64,000 bases of DNA from Bacillota bacterium. GTDB lineage: Bacteria > Bacillota > Clostridia > Acetivibrionales > DTU013. The stretch is from assembly GCA_023426125.1 (NCBI GenBank), contig JAFABI010000054.1, positions 1 through 64,000 on the forward strand, in the 5' to 3' direction. The notes beneath the pieces were generated by a model that saw nothing but the letters and a program-made list of their open reading frames with translations, searched no databases and was not told the origin of the DNA. The translations under genes and the position numbers were made by a program. Every line of letters starts with the position of its first letter. The first letter of the stretch is position 1. Of this stretch, positions 51,945 to 61,038 are shown in pieces.

Positions 51945-54287
51945 ATGAGTAAAAAGTTTTTATCCGCGGTGGTTTGCATTATGCTTCTATTGACCATGTT
52001 CCCGTTGAGTGTATTTACGGAGACGGGCGTAACTGTGGAAAATCTGGCATTAGGTAAGGTTCCTGCAGGCACTTACCTGGCAGACTTTTCAGATGTTACC
52101 AATTTAGCGCCTGCCGATAACCCTAATACATGGGGAATGCTTACCGATGGGATTTACGGAAATATGAGCAACTGGGCAGACAATACAACCTGGCTCAAAA
52201 TGCTCAGAAACATTGGCAGAGAATTGGTTATCGACCTCGGACAGATAGATACGATAAACAGCATATCCATGGGATGCGGTCAGAGGAACGATGTCGGTAT
52301 AAGGACTCCAGCCTTTGTAAAATACTATGTGTCAAATGATGGGAGTAACTATACCTATGTAGGGAAGGCCCTGCCTGACATACCTCTGTTTATTGAAAAC
52401 ACGACGCCTGGAACAAACGATATGGACAGGAAGGTCTATAAGCTGGATAAACTGTCTGACAGTACACCTATGAACATACAAGCAAGATATATGAAAGTTG
52501 TATTCTATGTCGACGTATGGGTTTGGGCTGATGAAATAGAAATTACGGGCAGCAAGGGTATCGTCAATGATGCGATCCTACCCCCGCCCTTAGCGGATGA
52601 CAGTACTCCTCTGGTCAATGAATTTCCCGCAAAATACTCTGAGGAATCTGCAGGAATGGGAGACCAGTTCCTGCTCTATACAGGTCCTTATGCAACCCCT
52701 GAAGTAACCAACTGGACCAAGCAAAAGATACTTCAAGTAATAGGATACCAGGATAAGAGCGGAAATATTAAGGACTGGTTCTTCCAGGATTTGCTGATTA
52801 TGCCTGTGGGCAGCGTGTTGAATCCTTCCGGCAGCGGCGTGTTTGCAACCAAAGCTGACTGGGAGACCTTTCTTAACTTCATATTCAAACCGGATACGCA
52901 GCTTGGGGCTGTTAACAGTGCTGCAGCAGAGATGAATCAGAAGTTTGGGACAGATAAGAAGGTAAGGATAGATATTGCCATACCTGTTCCCATAGTTGAT
53001 ACTCCTGATTTCGGAGACATAAGGGGCGACGGCTCCATAGTAAGCTTTAACCCCAAGGATTTCGCATCACAGGTGGCCGATCCCAACAGCATTGAAGGCA
53101 GGACTCAGATGTTCAATCTTGCTATGAACAACAGGATAGAGGCTATAAAGTGGTATGTGGATGAAGCTGAGAGAAGGTTTAGGGCAGCGGGCTACGATAA
53201 CCTGGAGCTTACAAGCTTCTACCTGCATAATGAGAGCCTGAATGCCCTCAAAGCTGAAGAGGTATGGGCTAAAGCGGCAGGCGACTATGTGAAGAGTAAA
53301 GGATATTATTATACCTGGATTCCTTACCTTGGAACATTAAGCCCGATTATATGGAAGGAAATTGGCTTCTCAACTGCGACATTCCAGCCGAATTACGCAT
53401 TTGGAGGCAGAAAGAGGGGAGTAATCCCTGCTGTGGCAGATTTTGCGAAGAAATACGGCCTTGGTATCGAAATAGAACTTGGCTGGGGAGCAGCAAGCCC
53501 GGTATTGGTCAGAAGATTTGCCGATTACTTGAATAACGGTGTTTTCCTTAATTACATGGAGGAAACCTATCACAATTATTATTTAAACGCAACCTCGTTG
53601 AACGATGCTGCAAATTCTGCAGATCCTGTACTTAATGCCCTGTATGACAGGATATATGATTTCACCAAGGAAGATTATGCTCCGAGATTCGTATTGGATA
53701 GCCTGGCACCAAACCTTACGGATAAATCGAATATGATTGTTCCTGTAAACATCCTGAATGCGAACAATTTTACATCCGGAAGCTTTACCGTACTGTATGA
53801 CGCCTCAAAGGCAGACTTTAAAACTTCCGATATAGGTGTGCAGCTTAACGGAAAAGGGAGCTATACAGCGAATGTAGTCACTCCGGGAATGATAAAGGTT
53901 GATTTCAGTGTGACCGATCCGGGAAACGCTCTGTACGGTGATTTTGACAGCGCAGCTGATGCAACAAAGGGAAGGGCTGAAATAGTCAAGCTGTATTTCA
54001 GCAAAAAGGCTGAGGTACCCGACCAGAATATAACGGTCAAGGATTTCATAACATATAAAACAGGCGTCATGAAGGATAAGGACGGAAACGTATATCTTAA
54101 CTGGAGCGAAGGCGCTGCCATTCCTGCAAATATGGACCCGGTCACTCTGGCCGGCAACGCTGCGGCAAAAGCCGAGGAAAGCATATCCCAGGCTGATATA
54201 GATTCCGCACTGGCAATATTAAACGAACTTCCCGGCGGTCAGGATAAGGACGCGCTGAAGGAAAGAATTAAGCTTGTGCTGAGGTAA
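51945..54287 (+). CDS. Secreted DUF4855 protein with discoidin-like and cohesin-like parts
   Basis: A 780-residue exported protein. Signal peptide (1-26, MLLLTMFPLSVFTET). A discoidin/F5-8C-like carbohydrate-binding region at about 28-195 (WADNTTWLKM, ELVIDLGQIDTINSI). A DUF4855 domain at about 220-560 (FLLYTGPYA, KDWFFQDLL, AIKWYVDEAERRF). A beta-sandwich (cohesin- or CARDB-like) at about 590-720. A helical tail. DUF4855 proteins are thought to be glycan-active, related to glycoside hydrolase folds, but the reaction is not known. The start ATG follows AGGGGAGG. The Opp importer next door may take up products released outside, as a hypothesis. Confidence 0.8.
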   Translation: MSKKFLSAVVCIMLLLTMFPLSVFTETGVTVENLALGKVPAGTYLADFSDVTNLAPADNPNTWGMLTDGIYGNMSNWADNTTWLKMLRNIGRELVIDLGQIDTINSISMGCGQRNDVGIRTPAFVKYYVSNDGSNYTYVGKALPDIPLFIENTTPGTNDMDRKVYKLDKLSDSTPMNIQARYMKVVFYVDVWVWADEIEITGSKGIVNDAILPPPLADDSTPLVNEFPAKYSEESAGMGDQFLLYTGPYATPEVTNWTKQKILQVIGYQDKSGNIKDWFFQDLLIMPVGSVLNPSGSGVFATKADWETFLNFIFKPDTQLGAVNSAAAEMNQKFGTDKKVRIDIAIPVPIVDTPDFGDIRGDGSIVSFNPKDFASQVADPNSIEGRTQMFNLAMNNRIEAIKWYVDEAERRFRAAGYDNLELTSFYLHNESLNALKAEEVWAKAAGDYVKSKGYYYTWIPYLGTLSPIIWKEIGFSTATFQPNYAFGGRKRGVIPAVADFAKKYGLGIEIELGWGAASPVLVRRFADYLNNGVFLNYMEETYHNYYLNATSLNDAANSADPVLNALYDRIYDFTKEDYAPRFVLDSLAPNLTDKSNMIVPVNILNANNFTSGSFTVLYDASKADFKTSDIGVQLNGKGSYTANVVTPGMIKVDFSVTDPGNALYGDFDSAADATKGRAEIVKLYFSKKAEVPDQNITVKDFITYKTGVMKDKDGNVYLNWSEGAAIPANMDPVTLAGNAAAKAEESISQADIDSALAILNELPGGQDKDALKERIKLVLR

Positions 54288-54329
54288 GGAAATCTTTCTA
54301 CAACCCGACATGGGCTGGTTTTTTCCAGT

Positions 54330-54366
54330 AGCGGGAGAGCCTTTTTCAAAGGGCTCTCCCGCTTTA
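54330..54366 (+). terminator. Terminator after the DUF4855 gene
   Basis: AGCGGGAGAGCC / GGCTCTCCCGCT with a T-rich loop and TTTAT after. It overlaps the gene remnant on the opposite strand. Confidence 0.8.
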
Positions 54367-54455
54367 TATGCCAAGTCCCAGTCCCCTGTACAGTCAATAA
54401 TCCGTGAAGCCAATATTGCGCTTCTTCCTGCCTTGTTTTCGATTGTCACACCACT
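54345..54455 (-). pseudogene. Fragment of an FAD-dependent oxidoreductase
   Basis: The minus strand encodes GVTIENKAGRSAILASRIID and CTGDWDLAYKAGEPFEKG, about 38 residues. They read like the dinucleotide-fold tail (NKSGRqAILAkrvIDcTGDgD..AGaPFEKG) of FAD-dependent oxidoreductases of the FixC/thiazole/DUF family. The rest of the gene is absent on both sides. A terminator hairpin has formed over the PFEKG part. Confidence 0.6.
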
Positions 54456-54469
54456 TTTTGTACAAAAAG
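54454..54469. promoter_or_regulatory. Perfect 16-nt palindrome, candidate operator, with shared motif copy 2
   Basis: CTTTTTGTACAAAAAG is a perfect palindrome. Its right half continues into ACAAAAAGCATATTT (54462-54476), which is identical to 51736-51750. It is about 280 nt upstream of oppA. Confidence 0.45.
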
Positions 54470-54527
54470 CATATTTATTTGTAATATAATTAAAGAGAAA
54501 ATTTCTAAGAAATTATAGAATTAAACT

Positions 54528-54579
54528 AGCGGGACCAATCTCATAGTAAAAAACCAGCGGGACAATCTGATAATAAAAA
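54528..54579. repeat. Two 25-nt imperfect direct repeats
   Basis: AGCGGGACCAATCTCATAG... (54528) and AGCGGGACAATCTGATAAT... (54556), each followed by an A run. They resemble the repeated ends of some insertion sequences but no transposase is here. Confidence 0.5.
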
Positions 54580-54679
54580 GTCCATTCAATCATTGATTTG
54601 CTATTAAGGTGATTTATTTTAATAGATTGCTTCCTGATTTATTGATATTTAGAATTACGAAAACCATACAAGTGTATTC

Positions 54680-54709
54680 CTACAGCACTGGTGATACTCC
54701 AGGCTGTAG
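54680..54709. promoter_or_regulatory. Hairpin before oppA
   Basis: CTACAGC, inner CTGG/CCAG, GCTGTAG. It precedes a TATATAAT-like -10 by one or two bases and could be an operator or leader stem. Confidence 0.35.
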
Positions 54710-54746
54710 TTATATAATTTACGAAAAATAAAGGAGGAACTCAGGA

Positions 54747-56549
54747 ATGAAGGATTTCAAAAAATGCACAGCATGGTTACTTGCTCTAGCCCTTGTTGCA
54801 GGACTGTTTGCAGGATGCGCCGGCGATGAACAAAATGCAGCGGAAAGCACTACTCAAGCTGTCGGAACTACTCAGGCTGCTGGCAGTGCACCGGCTGATG
54901 CCGGAACGCCAAAAGCATTGAAGCTGTTTTTACCGTTGAATGGTGTTAGCAATCTTGACCCGGCTCTTTGGTCGTGGGGTACTCATCATGCAAGAATGGG
55001 TATTTTTGAAGGCTTGACAGTGCTTGACAACAATTTCAAGCCTGTACCTGCAAATGCAGAAGCCTTGAAACCTAATGCCGATTATACGGTATGGACGATT
55101 ACCCTCAGGAAAGATTTGAAATGGTCGGATGGGACCCCGTTAACCGCAAAGGACTATGAATATTCCTTTAAAAGAGTGATGGATCCAAAGACATCCGTTG
55201 GTGCCTCAGGCTCATTCATAACAGGCGTTCCCATTAAAGGCTACGAGGATCTCAAATATGGAAGAGCCGGAGTTGACCAACTGGGCGTCAAGGCGATTGA
55301 CGATACTACGCTTGAAATAACATTGAGCAGAGCATGGCCAAACCTTCCCGTATCTCTGGCGGAGAGCTGGGCATTGCCGGTACCGCAGAAGGTTATTGAA
55401 GCAAAGGGCGCGAAGGAATGGGCAACAACTGCAGAAAATATCGTATCAAACGGGCCTTTCAAAGTTAAAACCTTCACTGTCAATACAACTCTTTTACTCG
55501 AAAAGAACCCGAATTACTATGGCACGGTTAATGTTGATGAAGTTCATATATTAAACTCTACGGCTTCAACTGTTCCAAATGAGTTTCTTGCTTATCAGAA
55601 TGGGGATGTCAATGTTGCAAGTTTGAAACAGTCAGATATCGAAGCAGTAGAAAAGGATGCTGCTTTAAGTGAGCAAAAGGCTATTTTTAAATCAAGTATC
55701 GTTTACTTTATGGATCTCCTGTTTAGCGAAAATGATATACTCCAGAAGAACTACAAGGTAAGGCAGGCGATCGCGATGTCCCTGAACAAGGACATGATTG
55801 CGAAGGACATAATGAAGGATACCGTACGTGCGGGTAATTCCTTGATCCCGGAAATATGGGCGACATGGGGAAATGATATCGGACTGAAATACGATCCGGC
55901 GAAAGCAAAGCAGTTGATGGTAGAAGCAGGCTTCCCGGAAGGAAGGGGATTCCCCGAGCTGACAATACTTATATCCGGAACTCCTACTGCAAGGGAACTT
56001 GCCATAGGTCAGCAGATAACCGAAGGAACGGGCATAAAGACGAAAATAGTCAATGAAGAGTGGGCTGCATTCTCTAAAGACTTGCAGAAAATCTGGCCCA
56101 AGGATACGATAGGATACTATATATCCGGGTCCGGAACTGCTGTTGCTTCCTACCAGGGATACTTCCTCAACAACCAGTGGGATTTAGGTAAAAACGAGTT
56201 ACCAGCCGCATCAATGGCGAAGTATGTAAAAATACGCGATGACAACACTATTGATGCAGCAGAAAAGAACCAGATGATAAAAGACATTCTTGACAATGAA
56301 ACAAGTGCCGAAGGGAAAAAATACCGTCAATTGGTTGCTCAAGCAGAAGCAAGTGTAGATCCGGCGCAGCAGGAAGCATTGTATAAGGAAGCTGCCCGGC
56401 TAAGGGATGAGAGAGCCGGAACTATCGCCATAGACTGGGAGAACGGCGTGAAACTGGTTAAACCTGAAGTTAAGAATTTCATAGGAAATCCTTTGCTCCT
56501 GGGAACGCCTCCGCTCTACTTCAATAGTGTAACGATAGAATCAAAATGA
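54747..56549 (+). CDS. oppA: Oligopeptide-type ABC transporter, substrate-binding lipoprotein
   Basis: A 600-residue SBP_bac_5 family lipoprotein. Lipobox LFAGC with the modified Cys24; a Thr/Ala-rich linker to residue 50; then KLFLPLNGVSNLDPALW, LRKDLKWSDGTPLTAKDYEYSFKRVMDP and NGPFKVK. It captures peptides or, in relatives, sugars or nickel; the ligand is not decided by sequence. It follows AAGGAGG. A hairpin lies between it and the permeases. Confidence 0.92.
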   Translation: MKDFKKCTAWLLALALVAGLFAGCAGDEQNAAESTTQAVGTTQAAGSAPADAGTPKALKLFLPLNGVSNLDPALWSWGTHHARMGIFEGLTVLDNNFKPVPANAEALKPNADYTVWTITLRKDLKWSDGTPLTAKDYEYSFKRVMDPKTSVGASGSFITGVPIKGYEDLKYGRAGVDQLGVKAIDDTTLEITLSRAWPNLPVSLAESWALPVPQKVIEAKGAKEWATTAENIVSNGPFKVKTFTVNTTLLLEKNPNYYGTVNVDEVHILNSTASTVPNEFLAYQNGDVNVASLKQSDIEAVEKDAALSEQKAIFKSSIVYFMDLLFSENDILQKNYKVRQAIAMSLNKDMIAKDIMKDTVRAGNSLIPEIWATWGNDIGLKYDPAKAKQLMVEAGFPEGRGFPELTILISGTPTARELAIGQQITEGTGIKTKIVNEEWAAFSKDLQKIWPKDTIGYYISGSGTAVASYQGYFLNNQWDLGKNELPAASMAKYVKIRDDNTIDAAEKNQMIKDILDNETSAEGKKYRQLVAQAEASVDPAQQEALYKEAARLRDERAGTIAIDWENGVKLVKPEVKNFIGNPLLLGTPPLYFNSVTIESK

Positions 56550-56597
56550 TGCTTTGAGCAGTAGATTTTTGGCAGGTCAAATCGTACGCAGTATGGA

Positions 56598-56635
56598 CAA
56601 ATGGTTGTTACATTTGGATTGGTAACAACCATTTG
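56598..56635 (+). terminator. Intra-operon hairpin
   Basis: CAAATGGTTGTTAC / GTAACAACCATTTG, 14 bp, 10-nt loop. Few T residues follow, so it likely attenuates or protects the mRNA and helps keep the binding protein in excess of the permease. Confidence 0.65.
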
Positions 56636-56786
56636 TTTCATTGAACCGAAGAATAGATCGTATATATACGATTCATTATCCAGCATCGCAGCATTAATTC
56701 TTTACAAACATGAAAGCGCTTAGTGCGCTTCCATATTTTGTAGGGAAGGATTCAGAGATAGACAGATTATGAAATGGGGTGAAGGT

Positions 56787-57749
56787 ATGACGAAATATCT
56801 GTTTAAAAGAATTTTGTCCATGATTGTGGCACTGTTTATGATATCATTGATAACTTTTGTATTGGTAAAAAGAGCGCCGGGCAATTATCTCGAATCACAA
56901 AGATATATCAACCAGAACCTTTCAGACGTTAATATTTCGCCTGAGATGAAATTGGAATGGGAAAAGGCATATGACCTTGACAAACCGGAATGGTACCAAT
57001 ATTTGAAATTTATGTCCAGAGCTGTTACGTTTGATTTCGGACCGTCTTTCAAATTCCCTTCACGCAATATACAGGATCTCATCGCACAATCTCTGCCCAT
57101 ATCAATGACCCTGGCATTCGGCGCAATTGTGCTTGCTCTTTTTATAGGCATACCGATAGGCATATTAGCCGCAGTTAAAAAAAATACGATGATTGACAGA
57201 CTGGCGGTATTTTTGTCCATGATCGGAGCCAGCATACCCAATTATGTAATAGCGGTATTCCTAATGTTAATCATGGGTGTTTATCTGCATATTTTCCCGA
57301 CAGTAGGCTGGGGAAAGCCTATACATTATGTGCTTCCGACACTTGCATTGGCCGTGGCGCCTATCGGCAGCATAACAAGATACATGCGTTCAAGCCTCAT
57401 AGAGACGCTTGAAAAGGAATATATAAAGGTAGCCATTGCAAAGGGCGGCGGATTTAAGGATGTAGTTTTGAAGCATGCTTTAAAAAATTCCCTTATACCG
57501 CTGATTACTGTAATAGGGCCTCAATTTACAGGTTTAATCGTAGGCACCGTATTCATAGAAGCAGTATTTGTAATACCCGGATTTGGTAATTACTTCACCG
57601 GAGGAGCTACCAGCAGGGATTACCCTATGGTAATGGCCACAACCTTGGTGTATGCATTCCTTACGATGGCTATGAACTTGATTGTGGACCTGGTCTACGG
57701 GTTTTTGGACCCGAGAATAAGGAAGAATAGTATGGTGGAGGGGAGATAG
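56787..57749 (+). CDS. oppB: Oligopeptide-type ABC transporter permease B
   Basis: A 320-residue permease with six membrane helices. The N-terminal YLFKRILSMIVALFMISLITFVLVKRAPG is the OppB family start. The EAA loop reads YIKVAIAKGGGFKDVVLKHALKNSLIP. The start at 56787 follows GGGGTGAAGG. Forms the channel with OppC. Confidence 0.93.
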   Translation: MTKYLFKRILSMIVALFMISLITFVLVKRAPGNYLESQRYINQNLSDVNISPEMKLEWEKAYDLDKPEWYQYLKFMSRAVTFDFGPSFKFPSRNIQDLIAQSLPISMTLAFGAIVLALFIGIPIGILAAVKKNTMIDRLAVFLSMIGASIPNYVIAVFLMLIMGVYLHIFPTVGWGKPIHYVLPTLALAVAPIGSITRYMRSSLIETLEKEYIKVAIAKGGGFKDVVLKHALKNSLIPLITVIGPQFTGLIVGTVFIEAVFVIPGFGNYFTGGATSRDYPMVMATTLVYAFLTMAMNLIVDLVYGFLDPRIRKNSMVEGR

Positions 57750-57754
57750 GGCTT

Positions 57755-58654
57755 ATGGCGGAGAATAACGTAGTTGTAACAACGCAATATGCCAATAAAA
57801 TAAATATAGCTAAAAAAAGTTTCCTGAGTATTTTCTGGAGCAGGTTTAAAACCAATAAAATGGCTGTCGTTGGCCTTGGGGTCATATCAATATTTATTCT
57901 GATTGCAGTTTTCGGACCGATAATCAGCCCTTATGACTATAAAACACTGGACTACGGCAATTTATACGACAAGCCGAATTTGAAGTATTTATTGGGTACG
58001 GATGACGGCGGAAGAGATATGGCGACACTCATCGCATACAGCTTGAGAAATGCTTTTATCGTAGGCTTCGGAGCTGGCGTCGTAGAACTTTGCATAGGAC
58101 TTTTAATTGGTGCGACAGCAGGCTACTTTGGCGGTAAAATCGACAATCTATTAATGAGAATAACGGATATAATGTTCTCCTTCCCGTCATTTTTGTTCAG
58201 TTTAATCCTCGTTTTGGTTTTAGGGAGAGGGATACTTGCAATATTTGTGGCCATAGGGCTGACTTCCTGGGCCGGTATGGCGAGACTGGTAAGGGGCAAG
58301 GTGCTTTCAATAAAGCAAAGTGACTTTATTGAAGCAGGAAGGGCTTTAGGTGCGAAAAGTACAAGGATAATATTAAAATACCTTATACCTAATTCCGTTG
58401 GACCGCTGGTTACAGCTTTATCGTTCAACATTCCGTATGCCATGGTGGCGGAATCGGGTTTAAGCCTCTTAGGCCTGGGGGTAATGCCTCCGATGCCAAG
58501 CTGGGGAACGCTGATAAGCCAGGGTGGTCAATATATGCTGTCCTATCCCCATTTAATGATTTATCCCGCATTAAGCCTTGCAATAACCATGCTGGCCTTT
58601 TCGTATCTGGCCGACGGTTTAAGAGACGCTTTTGATCCAAAGCATGATAAATAG
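57755..58654 (+). CDS. oppC: Oligopeptide-type ABC transporter permease C
   Basis: A 299-residue permease. It begins with a cytosolic tail then WSRFKTNKMAVVGLGVISIF (OppC_N). LLGTDDGGRDMATLIAYSLRNAF and the EAA loop FIEAGRALGAKSTRIILKYLIPNSVGP are diagnostic. It starts 5 nt after oppB. Confidence 0.93.
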   Translation: MAENNVVVTTQYANKINIAKKSFLSIFWSRFKTNKMAVVGLGVISIFILIAVFGPIISPYDYKTLDYGNLYDKPNLKYLLGTDDGGRDMATLIAYSLRNAFIVGFGAGVVELCIGLLIGATAGYFGGKIDNLLMRITDIMFSFPSFLFSLILVLVLGRGILAIFVAIGLTSWAGMARLVRGKVLSIKQSDFIEAGRALGAKSTRIILKYLIPNSVGPLVTALSFNIPYAMVAESGLSLLGLGVMPPMPSWGTLISQGGQYMLSYPHLMIYPALSLAITMLAFSYLADGLRDAFDPKHDK

Positions 58655-58663
58655 TAAGGAGAG

Positions 58664-59653
58664 ATGATGGTGGATAATTTATTGGAAGTAAAAGACTTGA
58701 AAACATATTTTTTCGTTAAAGGGTCGGTTGTGAAAGCTGTAGACGGCATATCCTACGATATTAAAAAGGGCGAGGTCGTTGCTATCGTCGGAGAGTCCGG
58801 AAGTGGTAAAAGCGTTAGCGTAACAAGCATTATGAAGGTCATACCGCACCCGGGGAAGGTAGTAGGGGGAAGTGCAGTTTTTAAAGGCAAAGACTTGCTG
58901 ACAATGAATAATAAAGAGATCAGGGAAATAAGAGGCAACAATATATCCATGATATTTCAAGACCCAATGAGTTCATTGAATCCAACCGTGAAAATAGGAG
59001 AACAGATCATACAGCCGCTTTTATGGCATAAGAAGGCAAGCAGGGAAACGGCTAAAAATATGGCGATCAGACTTTTGGGAGAAGTTGGAATTCCGTCGCC
59101 AGAGGAGCGCTTTGACCAATATTCTTTTGAATTCAGCGGCGGCATGCGCCAGAGAGTTATGATCGCTATGGCACTTATATGCAATCCGGAGCTGCTGATA
59201 GCGGACGAGCCCACAACTGCATTGGATGTGACTGTTCAGGCACAGATCTTAAGCATAATGAAGGATATGCAAAAAAAATTGAACATGTCCGTAATCATTA
59301 TTACCCATGACCTTGCTGTTGCATCAATGTTTAGCGATAGAGTTATTGTAATGTATGCCGGCCATATTGTTGAAAAAGCTACAATGAAGGAGTTTATTGA
59401 CAATCCTTCACACCCTTATTCAAGAGGCTTGTTGAATTCGACTCCTGTGCTTGGCTCAAAGAAAGGACAGCTGGAACCAATACCCGGACAGCCCCCCAAT
59501 TTGAAGAAAACGCTGCCGGGCTGCCAGTTTGCCGCAAGATGTGCTAATTGTATGGAAAAATGCCATACGGAATTCCCTCCGACCGCGAACCTTTCGCCGA
59601 CGCACAGTTTACATTGCTGGCTTTTTGCTGAAGGGGGGAATAAAAATGGGTGA
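58664..59653 (+). CDS. oppD: Oligopeptide-type ABC transporter ATPase D
   Basis: A 329-residue ATPase. Walker A GESGSGKS (residues 43-50), signature FSGGMRQRV, Walker B LLIADEPTTALD, and the C-terminal oligopeptide/dipeptide domain with Cys-rich CQFAARCANCMEKCH, a likely iron-sulfur or zinc site as in related proteins. AAGGAG precedes a run of possible starts (ATG ATG GTG). It overlaps oppF by 8 nt. Confidence 0.93.
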   Translation: MMVDNLLEVKDLKTYFFVKGSVVKAVDGISYDIKKGEVVAIVGESGSGKSVSVTSIMKVIPHPGKVVGGSAVFKGKDLLTMNNKEIREIRGNNISMIFQDPMSSLNPTVKIGEQIIQPLLWHKKASRETAKNMAIRLLGEVGIPSPEERFDQYSFEFSGGMRQRVMIAMALICNPELLIADEPTTALDVTVQAQILSIMKDMQKKLNMSVIIITHDLAVASMFSDRVIVMYAGHIVEKATMKEFIDNPSHPYSRGLLNSTPVLGSKKGQLEPIPGQPPNLKKTLPGCQFAARCANCMEKCHTEFPPTANLSPTHSLHCWLFAEGGNKNG

Positions 59654-60590
59654 CAGTTTGTTAGAGGTTGAAGTCTTGAAAAAGTATTTCCCCTATGGAA
59701 AAAAGCAGCTCAGGGCTGTAGACGGTGTTTCCTTTAAACTGGATAAAGGGACTACCCTTGGTATAGTCGGGGAAAGCGGCAGCGGAAAGTCCACAGTAGC
59801 GCGACTGGTTTTGAAACTAATTGATGCCACTGAAGGAAACGTACGGTTTAAAGGGAAATCAATTTTTGATTTATCTGAAAAGGAATTGAGAAATAGTAGA
59901 AGAAACATGCAGATAATTTTCCAGAATCCATATTTGTCGCTATTCCCGCAATTGTCCATCGGAGCTAATATAGAGGAACCGCTTATAATTAATAACATAG
60001 GAACCTCAAAGGAACGCAGGGAAATGGTATTGGATTTGATGGATCTTGTCGGCGTACCAAGGGAGTACTATTATGCCTTCCCGCATGAATTAAGCGGTGG
60101 GCAGCAGCAGAGGGTAGGCATCGCAAGAGCGCTGTCCCTGAACCCCGATCTGATAATATGTGATGAGCCTGTTTCAAGCCTTGATGTTTCTATACAGGCG
60201 CAGATACTTAATTTGCTTCAAAACCTGCAGAAAGAGAGGAACATAAGTTATGTCTTTATTGCTCATAACCTTGCAGTAGTTGAGCATATCAGCCATAACG
60301 TGGCTGTGATGTATCTTGGAAAATTTGTTGAATTAGCATCGAAAGAGGAGCTATACGGCAACCCGGCTCATCCGTATACAAAAGCTTTGCTGGAGGCAGT
60401 TCCCGTTATTAATGCAAACAAGGAGAAGGAATTTAAGACCATCAGCGGTGAAATACCGTCGCCGTTAAATCCACCGAAGGGATGTAGGTTCTGTACAAGA
60501 TGTCCCCAGGCGACCGACAGGTGTATGGAAATGGAGCCGGAATACAGGAATTTAGGAAATGATCATTATGTAGCCTGCCATTTTGCATAA
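59646..60590 (+). CDS. oppF: Oligopeptide-type ABC transporter ATPase F
   Basis: A 314-residue ATPase. Walker A GESGSGKS (42-49), signature LSGGQQQRVGIARAL, Walker B LIICDEPVSSLD, and a C-terminal CRFCTRCPQATDRC motif. The ATG at 59646 follows AAGGGGGG and overlaps the oppD end, so translation is coupled. Last gene of the operon. Confidence 0.93.
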   Translation: MGDSLLEVEVLKKYFPYGKKQLRAVDGVSFKLDKGTTLGIVGESGSGKSTVARLVLKLIDATEGNVRFKGKSIFDLSEKELRNSRRNMQIIFQNPYLSLFPQLSIGANIEEPLIINNIGTSKERREMVLDLMDLVGVPREYYYAFPHELSGGQQQRVGIARALSLNPDLIICDEPVSSLDVSIQAQILNLLQNLQKERNISYVFIAHNLAVVEHISHNVAVMYLGKFVELASKEELYGNPAHPYTKALLEAVPVINANKEKEFKTISGEIPSPLNPPKGCRFCTRCPQATDRCMEMEPEYRNLGNDHYVACHFA

Positions 60591-60605
60591 TCCGACATAA
60601 TCTAT

Positions 60606-60660
60606 AAGAGCTGCAGATTTTTGGGCTTCAAGAGCAGGAAACCCAAAATCTGCAGCTCTT
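60606..60660 (+). terminator. Opp operon terminator
   Basis: AAGAGCTGCAGATTTT..GGG / CCC.AAAATCTGCAGCTCTT, a long stem followed by ATTTGTG. Confidence 0.8.
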
Positions 60661-60778
60661 ATTTGTGAAACAGAAAACCCCCGGCTATACCGGGAGGATT
60701 GAAGCTTATAGCTTGGAAAAAGTCTTTTAAAAAGGAATGCCCTTTCAATACAGAAGATAATTAAAAATACCCCTTTCG

Positions 60779-60892
60779 TACTACAGCGGCAATTTCATTA
60801 TAATATCGGCATTTATGCGCCTTACAGAATCAGCGCGAACGCCTTAACGCGCTAATTCTGTAAGGATAAAATAGGTAATTGCCGCTGTAGTA
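60779..60892. repeat. MITE-like element, copy D (best preserved)
   Basis: Perfect 16-bp inverted ends (TACTACAGCGGCAATT at 60779-60794, AATTGCCGCTGTAGTA at 60877-60892) and an inner CCTTACAGAAT / ATTCTGTAAGG hairpin; 114 bp in all. The 450-nt gap from 60591 to 61038 holds this copy, a half copy at 60982 and the operon terminator; no gene. Confidence 0.92.
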
Positions 60893-60981
60893 TTCGTGGT
60901 TACCTGCAAAAGACCTTGACATATAAAATTCACAATTCGATGCTTTTCATTTGTCCTTCTCTATGCTAATATTGTGGTAAG

Positions 60982-61020
60982 TACTACGGCGAAAACGACT
61001 GAATTATCCTTATAGAGTAG
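60982..61020. repeat. MITE-like half element, copy E
   Basis: TACTACGGCGAAAACGACTG then AATTATCCTTAT; only a left end, like copies A and C. Confidence 0.55.
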
Positions 61021-61038
61021 ATTTGAGGTTTATTAGCA

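Noticed and set aside
54528..54579. CRISPR-like direct repeat
   Set aside because: Only two imperfect units with a 3-nt gap and no spacers or cas genes.
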